The position numbers and the translations under genes are program-made. A stretch of DNA of 64,000 bases from an uncultured Raoultella sp. (GTDB lineage: Bacteria > Pseudomonadota > Gammaproteobacteria > Enterobacterales > Enterobacteriaceae). Shown here in pieces: positions 25,740 to 38,029 of the stretch. The notes under the pieces are model-generated. The model was not told the origin of the DNA. It saw only the letters and a list, made by a program, of their open reading frames with translations, and did not search any database. The stretch's first letter is position 1, and each line of letters begins with the position of its first letter. The DNA lies in the NCBI GenBank assembly GCA_900759445.1, contig CAAEVH010000048.1, forward strand, positions 163,593-227,592, given 5' to 3'.

Positions 25740-27791
25740 TTACTTTTTCATCTGCGATAAAATCGCCCGGCACTGATTGGCATCCCCTTCCGCAGGCGAT
25801 ACCAGCGCCAGCAGGGCCGCCGCCGGCGTGACTAATGTCGCCAGCGCCGCCGCTACCGCGCCGCGCGCGATCAACGGCCCGGCCTTCACCCCGGCATTCG
25901 GCGATTGAAAGGTCCCGCGCACGTACAGCGGAGAGCGTAGGGTAATAATACGCAATCCCTTACTCTCCGGATCAATGGTCAGGTCGAGCTGTTCCGAAGC
26001 AAAGCTGGCGGTGCCGGTCACGTTAATCAGCGCATTTTCGGTATCAAAGGCAAAAATCTGCGGCCGCGCCACGCCGTTAGTCACATTGATATTTGCCGCC
26101 GCGCAGTTCACCCGGACCTCATCATCGCCAAATATCTGCCCGATAACATAGTTACCCACGTTCAGACCGAGGATTTCCATCAGGTTACGGCTAATCAGAC
26201 CGTCGTTCATCAGCAGCTTCAGATTGCCGTTGCTGTTGCCCAGCAGCGCCGCCACCGAATTGCCGCTCCCGCGCAGCTGTACATAGCCATTCATCTCCCC
26301 GAGCGTCTTCTGCATCATTTCGACTTTCGGCATCAGGGCTTTCAGCTTCAGACGCCGCGCCTGCAGGTTGGCTTCCCCCTGCAATGGTTTCTTATTGCCC
26401 TGCAGATGGAGGCTGCCGGCAATTGTGCCGTTCGCCAGGCCAAAGCGCAGCGGCTGCAGGCGCAGGTCACCTCGTTCCAGGATCACATGGGTGGAAAGGT
26501 CGCTAACCGGCAAAGTGCCGCCGTGCTCAATCCGCCCGCCTTTAAAGCGCACATCGGCGTCCATCAGCTGCCATTTATCGGTATCAAAGCGATCGTACGG
26601 TAACACTTTCCCCGCAGGCTGCGGGGAAGCTGCGCCTTTACGTTGCTCGCCTCCGGCGGTTTTTGTGCCTGTATTCACGCCAATGAGCGGGCCGAGATCC
26701 GCCAGCCGTAGCTGTCGTGAAGCGACATCGCCCTCCAGCTTCGGTCGCGGTTTTCCAGTGCTGTAGGTCAAGGAACCGTGGATATCACTCTCGCCAATAC
26801 GGCCGTTAAAATCACGATAGGCGAAACGCGCGCCTTTCGGATCCTGAAAAGTGGCGCGCAGATGGCCGTCGGTCGAGAAGGCCGGCGTATCCGGCAGCAC
26901 CACCCCGGTCAGCTCGTACAGATCCCGCAGCGAGGCCCCGGAGAACTTCAAACGCAGATCCACGCCCCCGAGATTGAGGGGATCGCTGACCGTGCCGCTA
27001 AAGGCGACCCGGGTGTTGCCGGAGCGAAAGTCCCCCTGCAGCGGGAACGGCTCCCCCTCGCTGCGCAGCGCCAACATGCCGCCGATTTTACCGTCGCCCT
27101 GGAGCGGCTGCCCGTTATAGGTCCCCTTGGCCTGCAGGCCAAAAATATAGTCTCCGGCTTTTGCCGACCCCTCTTTGTCCTTCTCGCCGCTCACCTCGCT
27201 GAAGGGCAGCGGCTTGCCGAGCGGATCGACCAGGATCGTGATATCCGCGCGCGTCACCTTGTCATCAATGGCGATCCGTCCGCGATCGAACAGAATATTA
27301 TCCAGGCGGAAAGACCAGCCGGAAGAGGCGGGCCGTTCGGTGGACGCGGCATCGGAGGCCAGGGTAAAGGTCCAGTTATTATTTTTTTCCGACAGCCGAA
27401 TCAGGCGGGCATCGGGCTGTTCCAGCTTAATCCACGGCAGGTAAACGGTTCTGGTAAGCAACGCCAGCGGCGCCAGGGTGGCTTCAACGCGCGGCAGATG
27501 TACCATGGTGACCTGAGGGATCGCCGGCGGGTTGCCGAGAACAATATCTTCGGCATGGATGTGCGGCCAGGGGATCCAGCGCCGCCAGCCGCTCTCGCCT
27601 GGCTGGCGCTCCCAGACAATGCCGAGGTCGCCGCGAATCGCAAACGGTCGATTCAGCTCGGCTGAGACCTTCTGGTTGATCGTCGGTTTCAGGCGATTCC
27701 AGTCAAAGGTCGCCAGCACGATGAAAAACAGAACGATCGCTACGAGTATCGTTCCCGAGATAATGGCAATCGTTTTACGGGTTCTGGTCAT
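25740..27791 (-). CDS. yhjG: AsmA-family protein YhjG
   Basis: A 683-residue protein of the AsmA family, whose members are envelope proteins thought to help lipid transport or outer-membrane homeostasis. An N-terminal membrane anchor is seen at about residues 7-30 (ending AIVLFFIVLATFDWNRL), followed by the large periplasmic domain with alternating beta strands. The AsmA_2-type C-terminal region is near residues 450-640. The start at 27791 directly follows GGAGAGGGG; the reading from 27875 adds a non-family N terminus. The gene is next to kdgK, whereas in E. coli pdeH lies between the two. Confidence 0.92.
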   Translation of the reverse strand: MTRTRKTIAIISGTILVAIVLFFIVLATFDWNRLKPTINQKVSAELNRPFAIRGDLGIVWERQPGESGWRRWIPWPHIHAEDIVLGNPPAIPQVTMVHLPRVEATLAPLALLTRTVYLPWIKLEQPDARLIRLSEKNNNWTFTLASDAASTERPASSGWSFRLDNILFDRGRIAIDDKVTRADITILVDPLGKPLPFSEVSGEKDKEGSAKAGDYIFGLQAKGTYNGQPLQGDGKIGGMLALRSEGEPFPLQGDFRSGNTRVAFSGTVSDPLNLGGVDLRLKFSGASLRDLYELTGVVLPDTPAFSTDGHLRATFQDPKGARFAYRDFNGRIGESDIHGSLTYSTGKPRPKLEGDVASRQLRLADLGPLIGVNTGTKTAGGEQRKGAASPQPAGKVLPYDRFDTDKWQLMDADVRFKGGRIEHGGTLPVSDLSTHVILERGDLRLQPLRFGLANGTIAGSLHLQGNKKPLQGEANLQARRLKLKALMPKVEMMQKTLGEMNGYVQLRGSGNSVAALLGNSNGNLKLLMNDGLISRNLMEILGLNVGNYVIGQIFGDDEVRVNCAAANINVTNGVARPQIFAFDTENALINVTGTASFASEQLDLTIDPESKGLRIITLRSPLYVRGTFQSPNAGVKAGPLIARGAVAAALATLVTPAAALLALVSPAEGDANQCRAILSQMKK

Positions 27792-27900
27792 CCCCTCTCC
27801 GCTCCTTTTGCGTCTCGTCAGTTCTGAATATAGTTGAAAAGCACATCTTTCTCTGACAAATGCGCTTTTCGTCACATTCCACGCGTCAGGTCAAAAAAAT

Positions 27901-27919
27901 AATGGAACATTGTTTTAAT
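27901..27919 (+). promoter_or_regulatory. KdgR operator before kdgK
   Basis: The sequence AATGGAACATTGTTTTAAT differs only slightly from the known KdgR box (AATGAAACATTGTTTTATT type). It lies 67 bp upstream of the kdgK start. KdgR repression of kdgK is established in E. coli and Erwinia/Dickeya. Confidence 0.85.
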
Positions 27920-27985
27920 ATAATTGACCATAAAAACGGCGCGGCGCACACTCGCGCTTATTCGATTCCATCTCAGGTCATGATT

Positions 27986-28915
27986 ATGTCTAAAAAAATT
28001 GCCGTCATTGGCGAATGTATGATTGAGCTGTCAGAGAAAAACGCGGCGGTAAACCGCGGATTTGGCGGCGATACCTTAAACACTTCCGTCTATATTGCGC
28101 GCCAGACCGATGCCAGCGCACTCGCCGTCCACTACGTTACCGCGCTAGGTACCGATGGATTCAGCCAGCAGATGCTGGATGCCTGGCAGCAGGAGAAGGT
28201 CCACACCAACCTGATTCAACGGATGGCCGACCGCTTACCCGGTCTGTACTACATCGAAACCGACGATACCGGCGAGCGGACGTTTTATTACTGGCGTAAC
28301 GAGGCAGCGGCAAAATTCTGGCTGGAGAGCGAGCAGGCTGCCGCAATCTGTGAAGAGCTGGCCACCTTTGACTATCTCTATCTCAGCGGAATCAGCCTGG
28401 CCATCCTCAGCCCGACCAGCCGCGACAAGCTGCTGACGCTGCTGCGCGAATGCCGCGCGAATGGCGGGAAGGTCATTTTTGATAATAACTACCGCCCGCG
28501 CCTGTGGGGCAGCCAGGAAGAGACCCGCCAGGTCTATCAACAGATGCTGGCCTGCACCGATATCGCCTTCCTGACGCTGGATGACGAAGATGCGCTATGG
28601 GGTGAAAAGCCGGTCGATGAAGTCATTGCCCGCACTCATGCCGCGGGCGTGCAAGAGGTGGTGGTGAAGCGGGGCGCGGATTCATGCCTGGTGGCGATCG
28701 CCGGCCAGCCGCTGCTGGACGTACCGGCCGTGAAGCTGGCAAAAGAGTGCGTAGTGGATACCACCGCGGCAGGCGATTCGTTTAGCGCCGGTTATCTGGC
28801 GGTGCGCCTGACCGGCGGCGATGCGGAATCTGCCGCCAGACGCGGCCACCTGACGGCCAGCACGGTCATTCAGTATCGTGGGGCGATTATCCCGCGCGAC
28901 GCGATGCCGCAGTAG
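27986..28915 (+). CDS. kdgK: 2-dehydro-3-deoxygluconokinase
   Basis: A 309-residue PfkB-family kinase that phosphorylates 2-keto-3-deoxygluconate to KDPG, feeding the Entner-Doudoroff aldolase. The start MSKKIAVIGECMIELSEK and the C-terminal PfkB signature DTTAAGDSFSAGYLA, with the catalytic aspartate, match E. coli KdgK at full length. The ATG at 27986 is chosen by this match; longer in-frame readings cross the KdgR box. It serves pectin- and hexuronate-derived sugar breakdown. Hairpins follow the stop. Confidence 0.97.
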   Translation: MSKKIAVIGECMIELSEKNAAVNRGFGGDTLNTSVYIARQTDASALAVHYVTALGTDGFSQQMLDAWQQEKVHTNLIQRMADRLPGLYYIETDDTGERTFYYWRNEAAAKFWLESEQAAAICEELATFDYLYLSGISLAILSPTSRDKLLTLLRECRANGGKVIFDNNYRPRLWGSQEETRQVYQQMLACTDIAFLTLDDEDALWGEKPVDEVIARTHAAGVQEVVVKRGADSCLVAIAGQPLLDVPAVKLAKECVVDTTAAGDSFSAGYLAVRLTGGDAESAARRGHLTASTVIQYRGAIIPRDAMPQ

Positions 28916-28945
28916 TCCGATCGCACCGCCGTTCGCCAACATCTA

Positions 28946-28971
28946 CCCCGCTCGCGCGGCGTTTAGCGGGG
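28946..28971 (+). terminator. Hairpin after kdgK
   Basis: The arms CCCCGCT and AGCGGGG form a 7-bp stem about 30 bp after the kdgK stop. There is no T tract, so termination is only likely. Confidence 0.45.
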
Positions 28972-29000
28972 CTACGATCGGTGCCGTATGTAATCTGTAG

Positions 29001-29031
29001 CCCGGGCAGGGGGTTTACCCCGCCGCCCGGG
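29001..29031. repeat. GC-rich hairpin (REP-like) between kdgK and yhjJ
   Basis: Outer arms CCCGGGC and GCCCGGG enclose a further G-rich/C-rich pairing (GGGGG with CCCCG) around a TTTA loop, with two internal mismatches. Position between convergent genes fits a repetitive extragenic or terminator element; I cannot tell whether it is repeated elsewhere in the genome. Confidence 0.45.
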
Positions 29032-29073
29032 AACTTCCCGGTCACGCAATGCAGACCGGAGATATTCGCTGAT

Positions 29074-30567
29074 TTACTGCGCAGGAGGAATATCCGAGGC
29101 GTCGTTATGCGCTTCAGCCGCGCCGCCGCTGGTTGCCGCAGCCGGGGCTGGCATCATCAGCCTTTCCCATGTCGCCTTCAGATCCTTCATATTGTATTCC
29201 GGCTCACCCTGCGGTTGTTGCAGTACCAGCGCCATATCCTGCGACAGCTGCTGGCGCAGATACTGATTCAGCATATCCACGGTCAGAGAGTCCAGAAACT
29301 CCTGACGCAGCTTCTGATACTGCTCCGGCGCGATATCCACCACCTGGTTTTGCAACGAGCGGATACGCTGGCTAATCAGAATGTCGGTATCGGTGCGCGC
29401 GTAGGTGGCAAACAGCTTCTGCAGCTCCAGGTTTTTCTGCGCAATCAGCGCATCAAACTCTTCTTCCGGCAAGCCGTTATCGCGTACCTTCGCCAGTTCG
29501 CGGGAGACTGCGGTCAGGTTTGCGTTGAGTTTATTGCCCGGTGATTCAATATTAATGGCGCACTGCGCGCGCTGATACAGCACCCGACAATCAAAGCCGA
29601 GGTTAACGTCTTTGGCATTGCTCCTGCTCAGGCTCTGTTGCACATGCCAGAACAGCGCCTCACGCGCCAGATCGTCACGCCAGTAGCGCTGCAGAGCCAC
29701 AGAGTCGCGAATCGGCTGCCACGGGGAATCCCACATGATCGACAGCTTATCCTGACGCACCGTTTTGGTCATGATGCTCACCGGCGTCGTCGGGAGCGGC
29801 GCCAGCGTCGGCACCGCTGCCGGCGTTTCGCGTTTGCCTTTCAGCTCACCGAAGGTCTTGTTGATCTGCTCCGCCACGCTGCGGCTATCGACGTTACCCA
29901 CCACGATCAGCGTCATGGCATCCGGGGTATACCATTTCTGATAGAACGCCTTCAGCTGAGCAATATCGACCGGTTTTTTCAACGGGGTGCCCGGATCATG
30001 TCCCAGCATCGTGGAACCTTTCAGACGATAGCGCCACCAGCCATCTTTGGTGTCCAGCGGCCAGGTCGCCACCATGTCATCCCCCTGCAGGGCATGATTC
30101 ACCGATTCCGGCGTCACGACCAGCTTTCCGCTGGCATCCGACAGCCAGTTCAACGCCTCTTTCAGCAGATCATTGCGGTTATTCGGCAGGCTGAGATTAA
30201 ACATGGTGTAGCTATACGAGACGATCGCGGGCGGCATCGGACGATTGGGGTCGATGCTTTGTTGCCATAGCGAACGCGCCTGCATTGTCGGCAGACTGCC
30301 GCTCTGCGTCAGCGCCAGACGAGGAATAAAGTGGCTAAAGCCGCTCTGCTGAGTGCTTTCACTCAGCGAGCCAATATTTACGAACAGACGGACTTCAATA
30401 CGATCGCTAGGACGCTGCGGCGTGGCTAAAACCTGCCACTGAAGTCCATTCGCGAGAGTCCCCTGTTGCCAGGCCGGGTCCGGCTGGAGCGCTTCTGCTT
30501 GCACATAACCGGCTGCTGCCATCATCAGCAAACCACCCGTTAACAGTCGAATTTTTGTGCCCTGCAT
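29074..30567 (-). CDS. yhjJ: YhjJ, secreted M16-like protein lacking the zinc-protease motif
   Basis: A 497-residue protein with signal peptide (MQGTKIRLLTGGLLMMAAAG ... QAEA), so periplasmic. It has the two-lobed M16 peptidase fold (DPAWQQGTLANGLQW, RLFVNIGSLSE). The HxxEH zinc motif expected near residue 80 is replaced by HFIPR in GFSHFIPRLAL, so proteolysis is not expected. The same is true of E. coli YhjJ, so this is a family trait and not a mutation. The start at 30567, with AGGGG upstream, gives the length of the E. coli protein. The function is unknown. Confidence 0.92.
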   Translation of the reverse strand: MQGTKIRLLTGGLLMMAAAGYVQAEALQPDPAWQQGTLANGLQWQVLATPQRPSDRIEVRLFVNIGSLSESTQQSGFSHFIPRLALTQSGSLPTMQARSLWQQSIDPNRPMPPAIVSYSYTMFNLSLPNNRNDLLKEALNWLSDASGKLVVTPESVNHALQGDDMVATWPLDTKDGWWRYRLKGSTMLGHDPGTPLKKPVDIAQLKAFYQKWYTPDAMTLIVVGNVDSRSVAEQINKTFGELKGKRETPAAVPTLAPLPTTPVSIMTKTVRQDKLSIMWDSPWQPIRDSVALQRYWRDDLAREALFWHVQQSLSRSNAKDVNLGFDCRVLYQRAQCAINIESPGNKLNANLTAVSRELAKVRDNGLPEEEFDALIAQKNLELQKLFATYARTDTDILISQRIRSLQNQVVDIAPEQYQKLRQEFLDSLTVDMLNQYLRQQLSQDMALVLQQPQGEPEYNMKDLKATWERLMMPAPAAATSGGAAEAHNDASDIPPAQ

Positions 30568-30701
30568 GTGAACCCCTGATGAACATTCCTGGTTACAAAA
30601 GCAACCCGCGCGCGGGCTGCCAAAAAATATGGTGAACGAAGTACGTCGGTTAGACCACGCGGAGATGAAAATGTCGCACGGAGACGTAAAATAATCATTT
30701 C

Positions 30702-30731
30702 GTATCATTCCCCTGCTGCGGGGAATGATAC
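30702..30731 (-). terminator. Perfect 12-bp hairpin after dctA
   Basis: GTATCATTCCCC and GGGGAATGATAC pair perfectly around a 6-nt loop, 57 bp after the dctA stop and 135 bp before yhjJ. On the minus strand ATTATTTT follows about 8 bases on. It is the likely dctA terminator, though it could also affect yhjJ expression. Confidence 0.6.
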
Positions 30732-30787
30732 CTAATTATGCGCAGGAGCCCGGAGTCCAGCAAGGACAACGGGCCTAACAGAAGGAT

Positions 30788-32164
<1,377 letters not shown>

Positions 32165-32231
32165 CTAACCGCAAAAATGCAACGGAATTGTTAAAAACTT
32201 TGAGCTGACACGCACAAGTTCACCACGCGCG

Positions 32232-34241
32232 TTACAAGCTTGCACCCTCTTCATTCTTGCCTCGCAAGAACTGCGTCATAAAGGCCTCCTGCGACAAAGC
32301 GCAACCAAACAGGAACCCCTGAACGACATCCACGCCGGCCGCCTGCAACCAGTGATACTGCGGCTCTTTTTCTACCCCTTCCGCCACGATGCGCAGATTA
32401 AGGCCGCGCGCCAGCTGGATAATCGCCGGAACCATGCTGGTATCCTCGGGCAACATATCAATAAAGGCTTTATCGATTTTCAGGATATCGACCGGCAGCG
32501 ATTTCATATGCTGGAGCTGACGCAGCCCGGCATAGCCCATACCGAAATCATCCAGCGCGATCCGCACGCCGGCCTCACGTAGCGGGCGCAGCAGCGACAC
32601 CACCGTCTGCGGGTCGTCCAGATGACGGCTTTCCGTAATCTCCAGCACCAGCGTCCCAGGCGCAATGCGATAGCGATCCAGTAACGTCAGCATCTCGGTA
32701 CCACGATCGTGGTGCAGCAGCTGCAGCAGCGAAACGTTCACCGACAGCGGCAACATGATGCCCAGGCTTTGCCATGCGGCCAGCTGACGACAGGCTTCTT
32801 CCATCACCCAGTAACCTACCGGCACCATCAGCCCGCAGGCTTCAATGCGTTCAATCAGATCCGCAGGGAGCGACCAGCTACCGTCGGGCTGGCGTTGCCG
32901 CAGCAGCACTTCCGCCCCGCAGACCTCACCGCTGGCGGCATCAACCTGGGGCTGAAGCCAGATAGCAAACTGATGATTATCCAGCGCGGTCAGGATGTCG
33001 TGCTCTTCCATCAGCCGACGCTGGGCTTTTTCCATCTGCGCCGGATCGAAGAATTCAATCTGGTTTTTACCTTTGTGCCGCGCGGCGATGGCGGCAGAAA
33101 ATGCCCGACGATAGAGCTGTTCCGCGCTCAGTTCGCCGTTAAACATCGCGATACCCACGCTGGCGCAGGGGCGCAGTTGAATACCCTGTAGCGGCAGCCG
33201 TTCATTTATGACAGTGAGCACTTGCTTACTTAATGTCACCGCGTGCCACGGCTCGCTCATTCCGTGGGCCAGAATCGCGAAGTCATAGCCGCTAATCTGA
33301 GCCAGCACCATCCGCGACGGGATAATCCCCCGCAGCTTCTCCACCAGCGTCAGCAGCAGGATCTCGCGCTGGGTCTCTTTCAGTACCCCCGCGGTGTCCT
33401 GCAATGTTTCGCAGGCGATAACCAGCAAAGCCGAGCTTTGCGGCCGGGCGACGGTCTGCTCCAGCAGGGCCATCAAAAAAGCCTTATTCGGCAGCTCGGA
33501 TACCGGGAAGCGGGTGGACTGTAAGGTCAGCTCATCGTGCTGGCGCAGCAGGGTCTGCTGATTGCGGTTATAGCTGCGCACCAGCAGGCCTATTTCATCG
33601 TCATGATGCAGACGCGGCAGCGTCAGCTGGTGCCCGAGCCGGTCCTGCGGCGCAACATCATTGAGCTCACGGGCCAGCTTACGCAGCGGACGGACGATCA
33701 GACGGTTGATACACCATGTGATAGCCACCGTCAGAATAAGCACCAGCAAGAAGTAAGCGGTCACTAACGTAGAAAGCACGCTCATGACGAATTTGTAGGT
33801 CTGCCAGGAGTCGGCCTGCAGCACCAGATAGGCTATCGGCTGCGGGTTGGCTGGCCTCTCCAGGGAGTAAATCGGCAGGGAGATCTGTACCGGGAGTTCG
33901 AAAATGCGAGTCACCATCACCGGTACCGGGCGCTCCGGGATAAAACGCATCCGCAGCGCCTGAAATTGATTGGGCAACACCACATCCGCCCGGCTGACAA
34001 TACCAGCAGGCTGGATACGCCCCAGAATGGCTTCCGCCTCAGGGATATCCGCTTTCAGAATAGCCCCCGACAGGGGTTCGCGAACGGAACGAGCGATACT
34101 TTCTAATTGCGTGGCCGTAATGAAGCGACTCTGTTGCACAAAGTGAAACAGCAAAATAGAACAAAATACCAATACAAACGCCATGGACACGCCCGCGACC
34201 ATCGCCATCTGTTTAATTGTAAGTGAGCGGCTGACGCGCAA
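32232..34241 (-). CDS. pdeK: Cyclic-di-GMP phosphodiesterase PdeK (YhjK/HmsP-like), GGDEF-EAL
   Basis: A membrane protein of about 669 residues. Two membrane segments flank a periplasmic domain (about residues 12-160), followed by HAMP-like, degenerate GGDEF and EAL domains. The GGDEF motif reads SGYDF, so cyclase activity is not expected. In the EAL domain the key glutamate is kept as EVL, with [27 protein letters not shown] and AEGVE all present, so c-di-GMP hydrolysis is plausible. The start is taken as TTG at 34241 (GGAGA upstream), because the E. coli protein begins with the same [10 protein letters not shown]; an ATG at 34289 would add 16 residues. It is next to bcsC, as in E. coli, and is a candidate regulator of cellulose output. 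Confidence 0.9.
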   Translation of the reverse strand: MRVSRSLTIKQMAMVAGVSMAFVLVFCSILLFHFVQQSRFITATQLESIARSVREPLSGAILKADIPEAEAILGRIQPAGIVSRADVVLPNQFQALRMRFIPERPVPVMVTRIFELPVQISLPIYSLERPANPQPIAYLVLQADSWQTYKFVMSVLSTLVTAYFLLVLILTVAITWCINRLIVRPLRKLARELNDVAPQDRLGHQLTLPRLHHDDEIGLLVRSYNRNQQTLLRQHDELTLQSTRFPVSELPNKAFLMALLEQTVARPQSSALLVIACETLQDTAGVLKETQREILLLTLVEKLRGIIPSRMVLAQISGYDFAILAHGMSEPWHAVTLSKQVLTVINERLPLQGIQLRPCASVGIAMFNGELSAEQLYRRAFSAAIAARHKGKNQIEFFDPAQMEKAQRRLMEEHDILTALDNHQFAIWLQPQVDAASGEVCGAEVLLRQRQPDGSWSLPADLIERIEACGLMVPVGYWVMEEACRQLAAWQSLGIMLPLSVNVSLLQLLHHDRGTEMLTLLDRYRIAPGTLVLEITESRHLDDPQTVVSLLRPLREAGVRIALDDFGMGYAGLRQLQHMKSLPVDILKIDKAFIDMLPEDTSMVPAIIQLARGLNLRIVAEGVEKEPQYHWLQAAGVDVVQGFLFGCALSQEAFMTQFLRGKNEEGASL

Positions 34242-34549
34242 CTGGGTTCTCCACTGATACTTAACACCAACCCGGTTTAATTCCATCAAAACCGGTCGTT
34301 TTCGGGATGATTATATACTTAAATCCTTCGCCCGCGTCCGCAAGGGGTGACGTGATGTCTGCGCGTTATTTTCCCGGATTGCCGCTGACCCCTTACCGGA
34401 GCCAGGCGACGGCATTGGTCTGTCGCCCCGATAAGCGTAGCGCCAGCGAGGGAAAGACGGCCAGAATTAACAAAGACGGGCGAAGTTTGACGAGTATACG
34501 CGAACCGGCGGGTGGAGTGACGCCCGATCGCGTAATTCAGGCTATTCTG
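34242..34549. other. Intergenic region between pdeK and the end of bcsC
   Basis: About 300 bp with no gene that I can support. It should hold the pdeK promoter (minus strand) and any signal ending the bcs transcript. I see no clear terminator hairpin with a T run and no convincing operator. Confidence 0.5.
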
Positions 34550-37500
34550 CTACCAGTCCGCGTAAGGCACCAGCGGCTGCGGCGGCATATCCATATCACC
34601 CTGCCAGCCGGCGGCCGAATAGCGCACGTAGAGCAGCGCATGGCTCGGGGTATAATCCTTCGCCTGTTGAATATCCACCGCCGCCCCCACGAACCAGTTG
34701 CCGGTGACACGTCGCTCAACCAGCGCCCGGGCGGTATAACCAAAGCCCTGGCTGCTGCTGCCTTGTTCCGTCAACTGACTGGCATCGGCCCGATAGTCCG
34801 AGGGAATCAAATTCAGCAACGGATAGCGCGGCATGGTTTTGGTACGCGAGTGCGACCAGGAGACGGATCCCCCCAGTTCCCATGACCAGTTTTCCGTACG
34901 CTGACGCCAGGTGACCGGTACCGCGAACGAGATATACTCCTGCGGGCTATAGTAGCCGCCCTGGCCCAGGGTATAGCCGCTCAGGTCTTTGTCATAATGC
35001 CAGAGCATATTGTTCAGGCCCACCGTGACGCGGCGGTTATCTTCATTGATGACTTTATAGTAGTAACCGGTCATCCAGCGCACGCGCCAGTTGTCGGCCA
35101 CGTTTTTCCCCGTGAGTCGATCGACGCCCAACGAAGACCAGACGCCGTTGGCTTCGCCCTTATCGTAGCTCATGCTCACGCCGCCGCCGTCAGCCCGGAC
35201 GCCGCCCCAGGTTATCCCGGTATGGCTGCTGCTGTCTTTCTGTCCGCCAAAGGCGAGCAGCGAGCTGGAAACCGGCCGACGATGCATATTGAGGGTGTAG
35301 CCGATCGGTCCGAGATCGTTGCTGTAGCTCAGGCCGCCCACCACATCAACCACGTTAAAGCCCATCGGGGTGGTACCGATATCCGCGCTCCAGGTCTCGT
35401 TCTTCCAGCCCACCGCAACGCTGGCCCCACCGTCGGTCTGGTTTTTGCTACCGCTGGTGCAGGCAATTTCACCGCAGGTCCCCCAGTTTGGCGAATAGCT
35501 GCCGTCGCTGTTCGTTGAGAAGCTGCCGGCATCCATATTGACCAGGTCGGTGCGGAAGAACATGCGTCCGTCGGCAAGCGGCGCATCCACATGCAGCATC
35601 GTGGTGTGCGCTTTGAGATCGGAATAGCCACCGGTGCCGCTGGATCCCCAGAAATCATGTTCCAGGGTGACATTCAGATCCTGCTGGCGATAGAGATCCG
35701 CGGCATCGCTGCGGATCCCACGCTTCAGCCAGTCATCGCCGCTGTTGTTACGGGTCAGACGGGTAAAGGCATCGTTATCCTGCGGGCGGACCGGGGTCAC
35801 GCCGGAGGCCACCATTGCATCTTTATAACTCTCCAGCGCCATCTGCGGCTGGCCGTTCTGGGTCTGGAATCGGGCCGCATCGCGCAGCACCAGCGCGCTT
35901 TCCATCGACGGTGGCTGCGCTTTAGCCTGCGGGATAATACGGTTAAAAATTTGCTGCGCCTGGGTTGTATCGCCAAACCCTGCGTTCGCCAGGGCCACCC
36001 GCCGCTGCATATTGATGGAGTCGGTCTCACCGCCTTTCAGCTGGCTGACCTGCGCGCGCGCGGCATTTTTATCGCCTTCGGCAAGATAGACTTCCGCCAG
36101 TCCCAGACGGGCATCACCGTTGTCAGCCTCTTTACTCAGCACCGCGTTGTACTGCGCAATCGCCGTCTGGCTATCGCCGCGTTGCTGCGCCCAGTCCGCA
36201 AGCGTAAGCTGGTAGCGAACCAACGGCGGCTGCTGTTGAAGGAGGGCGATAGCCTGTGCTTCGTGGCCGCTGTCACGCAGCTGGTTAGCCTGACGTATCA
36301 CCTTATCGCTCTGTAGGCGCGCATCCAGCTCACGAATGTTATCCGTCCACTGACTGCGCGGCAGGGCAGCAAGCTGCGCCAGCGCCAGATCGTCCTGATT
36401 ATTGCCGGATAAATAGAGACCCCAGGCATAAACCCGCTCGGCATCCCCCGGCCTGCGGCTGACCATATTACGCATCAGCATATCGGCCTGTGCCTGTTCG
36501 CCAGCGCTGACTAAATCGCGGGATAAACGGTAGGTAATCCACACGCTATCCGGGTCAAGCGCCAGACGCCGACGCTGGACTTCCGCCGCCTGCGCCCAGT
36601 TGCTTTGGCTCTCCAGCGCTGCGGCCTGTTTTTCCAGTCGTTCATTGGTCAGGCTGCGCTCGATATCATCAATGCTGCGCCGCTGGGCAGGCGACAGACC
36701 GGCGATATAGGCGCTGGCTTTTTCCGGCGATTGCGCACGATAAAGATTAGCCAACCCGCGAACCGCCAGGTTGTTGCCGCGATCCATTCGCAGGGTGCGC
36801 TGATAATAGCGCTCCGCTGCGGCATTATCTTTGCGCGCTGCCGCCACATCTCCGAGCCCGAGCACCGCATAGCTATCGGTACCGTCGACTCGCTGAGCCT
36901 GCGCATAATAGTTTTGCGCCCGATCCAGCTCTCCGGCCTTCAGCGCGGTATCGCCCTGTTTGATCAACAACCAGTAGCGGTTCGTCTGGAGCAGGCTGTC
37001 CCATTTATCGCGATTCGGGCTTTTCGGATCCATCGCGATCGCTTTGTTCAGCTGTGCGACGGCACGGGCTCTGTCGCCACGCTGCGAATAGGCCTGGCCC
37101 AGGGCGCCCACGGCATCGCTGTCCCGGGCATCGGCCCGTACGGCCTGCTGTAAATTGGCCACGGCCTGGGCGGGGTTGTCATTTTTAACCGCCGCCAGCC
37201 CTTCAGAACGCACGCGAAACGTCGGATCCTGCAGTTGAGTCTGCTGCTGAGCCAGCAACACGCGGGCATTCGCTGCCGATTCACCGGTTGTAAACAGGGC
37301 CAGGAAACGCTGCAGTTCCTGCACGCTGGCCCGGCTGACCGGCATATCTTTGATTTCGCTGAGCCACATATCGGCCGCAGCGCCGCGACCGGCGGCCGAA
37401 CGCGACATTTGTTCTAAATAGGCAAACCCTTCCGCCGGCTTATTGTCAGCAAACATCTGTTTGGCTAACGCCGCCTGCAGGTCGGCATTGCCCGGAGAGC

Positions 37501-38029
37501 TGACATCCAGCTTCTTCAGTTGAGCGACGGCTTCTTTATGTCGCGCCGGGAGACGCGCCACCAGCGTCCAGTATTCAATCGCGAGGGTCTGATCGGGCGG
37601 TACGCCGCCGAACAATTTTTCAAAGGCGGCCACGCCCTCTTCTACACGTCCCGATACACCCAGCAGGCGCGCCTGCTGAAGCTCCTGCCTCCCGTCGCCG
37701 GTGTTGAGGTTCATTTCACTACGGGAGGATTTCAGCTCTGCGGAATCGGGGGCCAGTTTTGCCAGCCTGTCGAGCTGTTTTCTGGCGCCGTCGCTGTCGC
37801 CCTGGCGCAGCAGATAACGCATTCGTGCGGCAATTAATTGCGGATTATTCGGGTCAATCAGCTCGAGGCGATAGAGGGATTGCTTAACCAGATCTTCACG
37901 ATGGCTCGCTTCGCCCAGCCGAACCTGCTCCAGCAGATGTTCCTGGGCAGGGGTTGTCGCCGCCTGCGCCACCGGCAGCAAGGCGAGCCCGAGAGACAGC
38001 GTGATAATACTTAATCTGAACTTACGCAT
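34550..38029 (-). CDS. bcsC: Cellulose synthase outer-membrane subunit BcsC, first cluster
   Basis: A 1159-residue protein. The N terminus is a signal peptide ending PVAQAA. About 20 TPR-like helical repeats fill residues 25 to about 780 (for example [20 protein letters not shown]) and sit in the periplasm. The last 330 residues form the outer-membrane beta-barrel through which cellulose leaves, ending in a terminal aromatic (...YADW). Length and layout match E. coli BcsC. Its start overlaps bcsZ by 19 bp. Confidence 0.97.
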   Translation of the reverse strand: MRKFRLSIITLSLGLALLPVAQAATTPAQEHLLEQVRLGEASHREDLVKQSLYRLELIDPNNPQLIAARMRYLLRQGDSDGARKQLDRLAKLAPDSAELKSSRSEMNLNTGDGRQELQQARLLGVSGRVEEGVAAFEKLFGGVPPDQTLAIEYWTLVARLPARHKEAVAQLKKLDVSSPGNADLQAALAKQMFADNKPAEGFAYLEQMSRSAAGRGAAADMWLSEIKDMPVSRASVQELQRFLALFTTGESAANARVLLAQQQTQLQDPTFRVRSEGLAAVKNDNPAQAVANLQQAVRADARDSDAVGALGQAYSQRGDRARAVAQLNKAIAMDPKSPNRDKWDSLLQTNRYWLLIKQGDTALKAGELDRAQNYYAQAQRVDGTDSYAVLGLGDVAAARKDNAAAERYYQRTLRMDRGNNLAVRGLANLYRAQSPEKASAYIAGLSPAQRRSIDDIERSLTNERLEKQAAALESQSNWAQAAEVQRRRLALDPDSVWITYRLSRDLVSAGEQAQADMLMRNMVSRRPGDAERVYAWGLYLSGNNQDDLALAQLAALPRSQWTDNIRELDARLQSDKVIRQANQLRDSGHEAQAIALLQQQPPLVRYQLTLADWAQQRGDSQTAIAQYNAVLSKEADNGDARLGLAEVYLAEGDKNAARAQVSQLKGGETDSINMQRRVALANAGFGDTTQAQQIFNRIIPQAKAQPPSMESALVLRDAARFQTQNGQPQMALESYKDAMVASGVTPVRPQDNDAFTRLTRNNSGDDWLKRGIRSDAADLYRQQDLNVTLEHDFWGSSGTGGYSDLKAHTTMLHVDAPLADGRMFFRTDLVNMDAGSFSTNSDGSYSPNWGTCGEIACTSGSKNQTDGGASVAVGWKNETWSADIGTTPMGFNVVDVVGGLSYSNDLGPIGYTLNMHRRPVSSSLLAFGGQKDSSSHTGITWGGVRADGGGVSMSYDKGEANGVWSSLGVDRLTGKNVADNWRVRWMTGYYYKVINEDNRRVTVGLNNMLWHYDKDLSGYTLGQGGYYSPQEYISFAVPVTWRQRTENWSWELGGSVSWSHSRTKTMPRYPLLNLIPSDYRADASQLTEQGSSSQGFGYTARALVERRVTGNWFVGAAVDIQQAKDYTPSHALLYVRYSAAGWQGDMDMPPQPLVPYADW

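Noticed and set aside
26778..27665. Plus-strand reading frame of 295 codons inside yhjG
   Set aside because: Opposite a well-supported AsmA-family gene, no ribosome-binding site and no recognisable domain.
29074..30567. yhjJ as a pseudogene because the HxxEH zinc motif is missing
   Set aside because: The frame is intact at full length and the E. coli orthologue lacks the motif as well.
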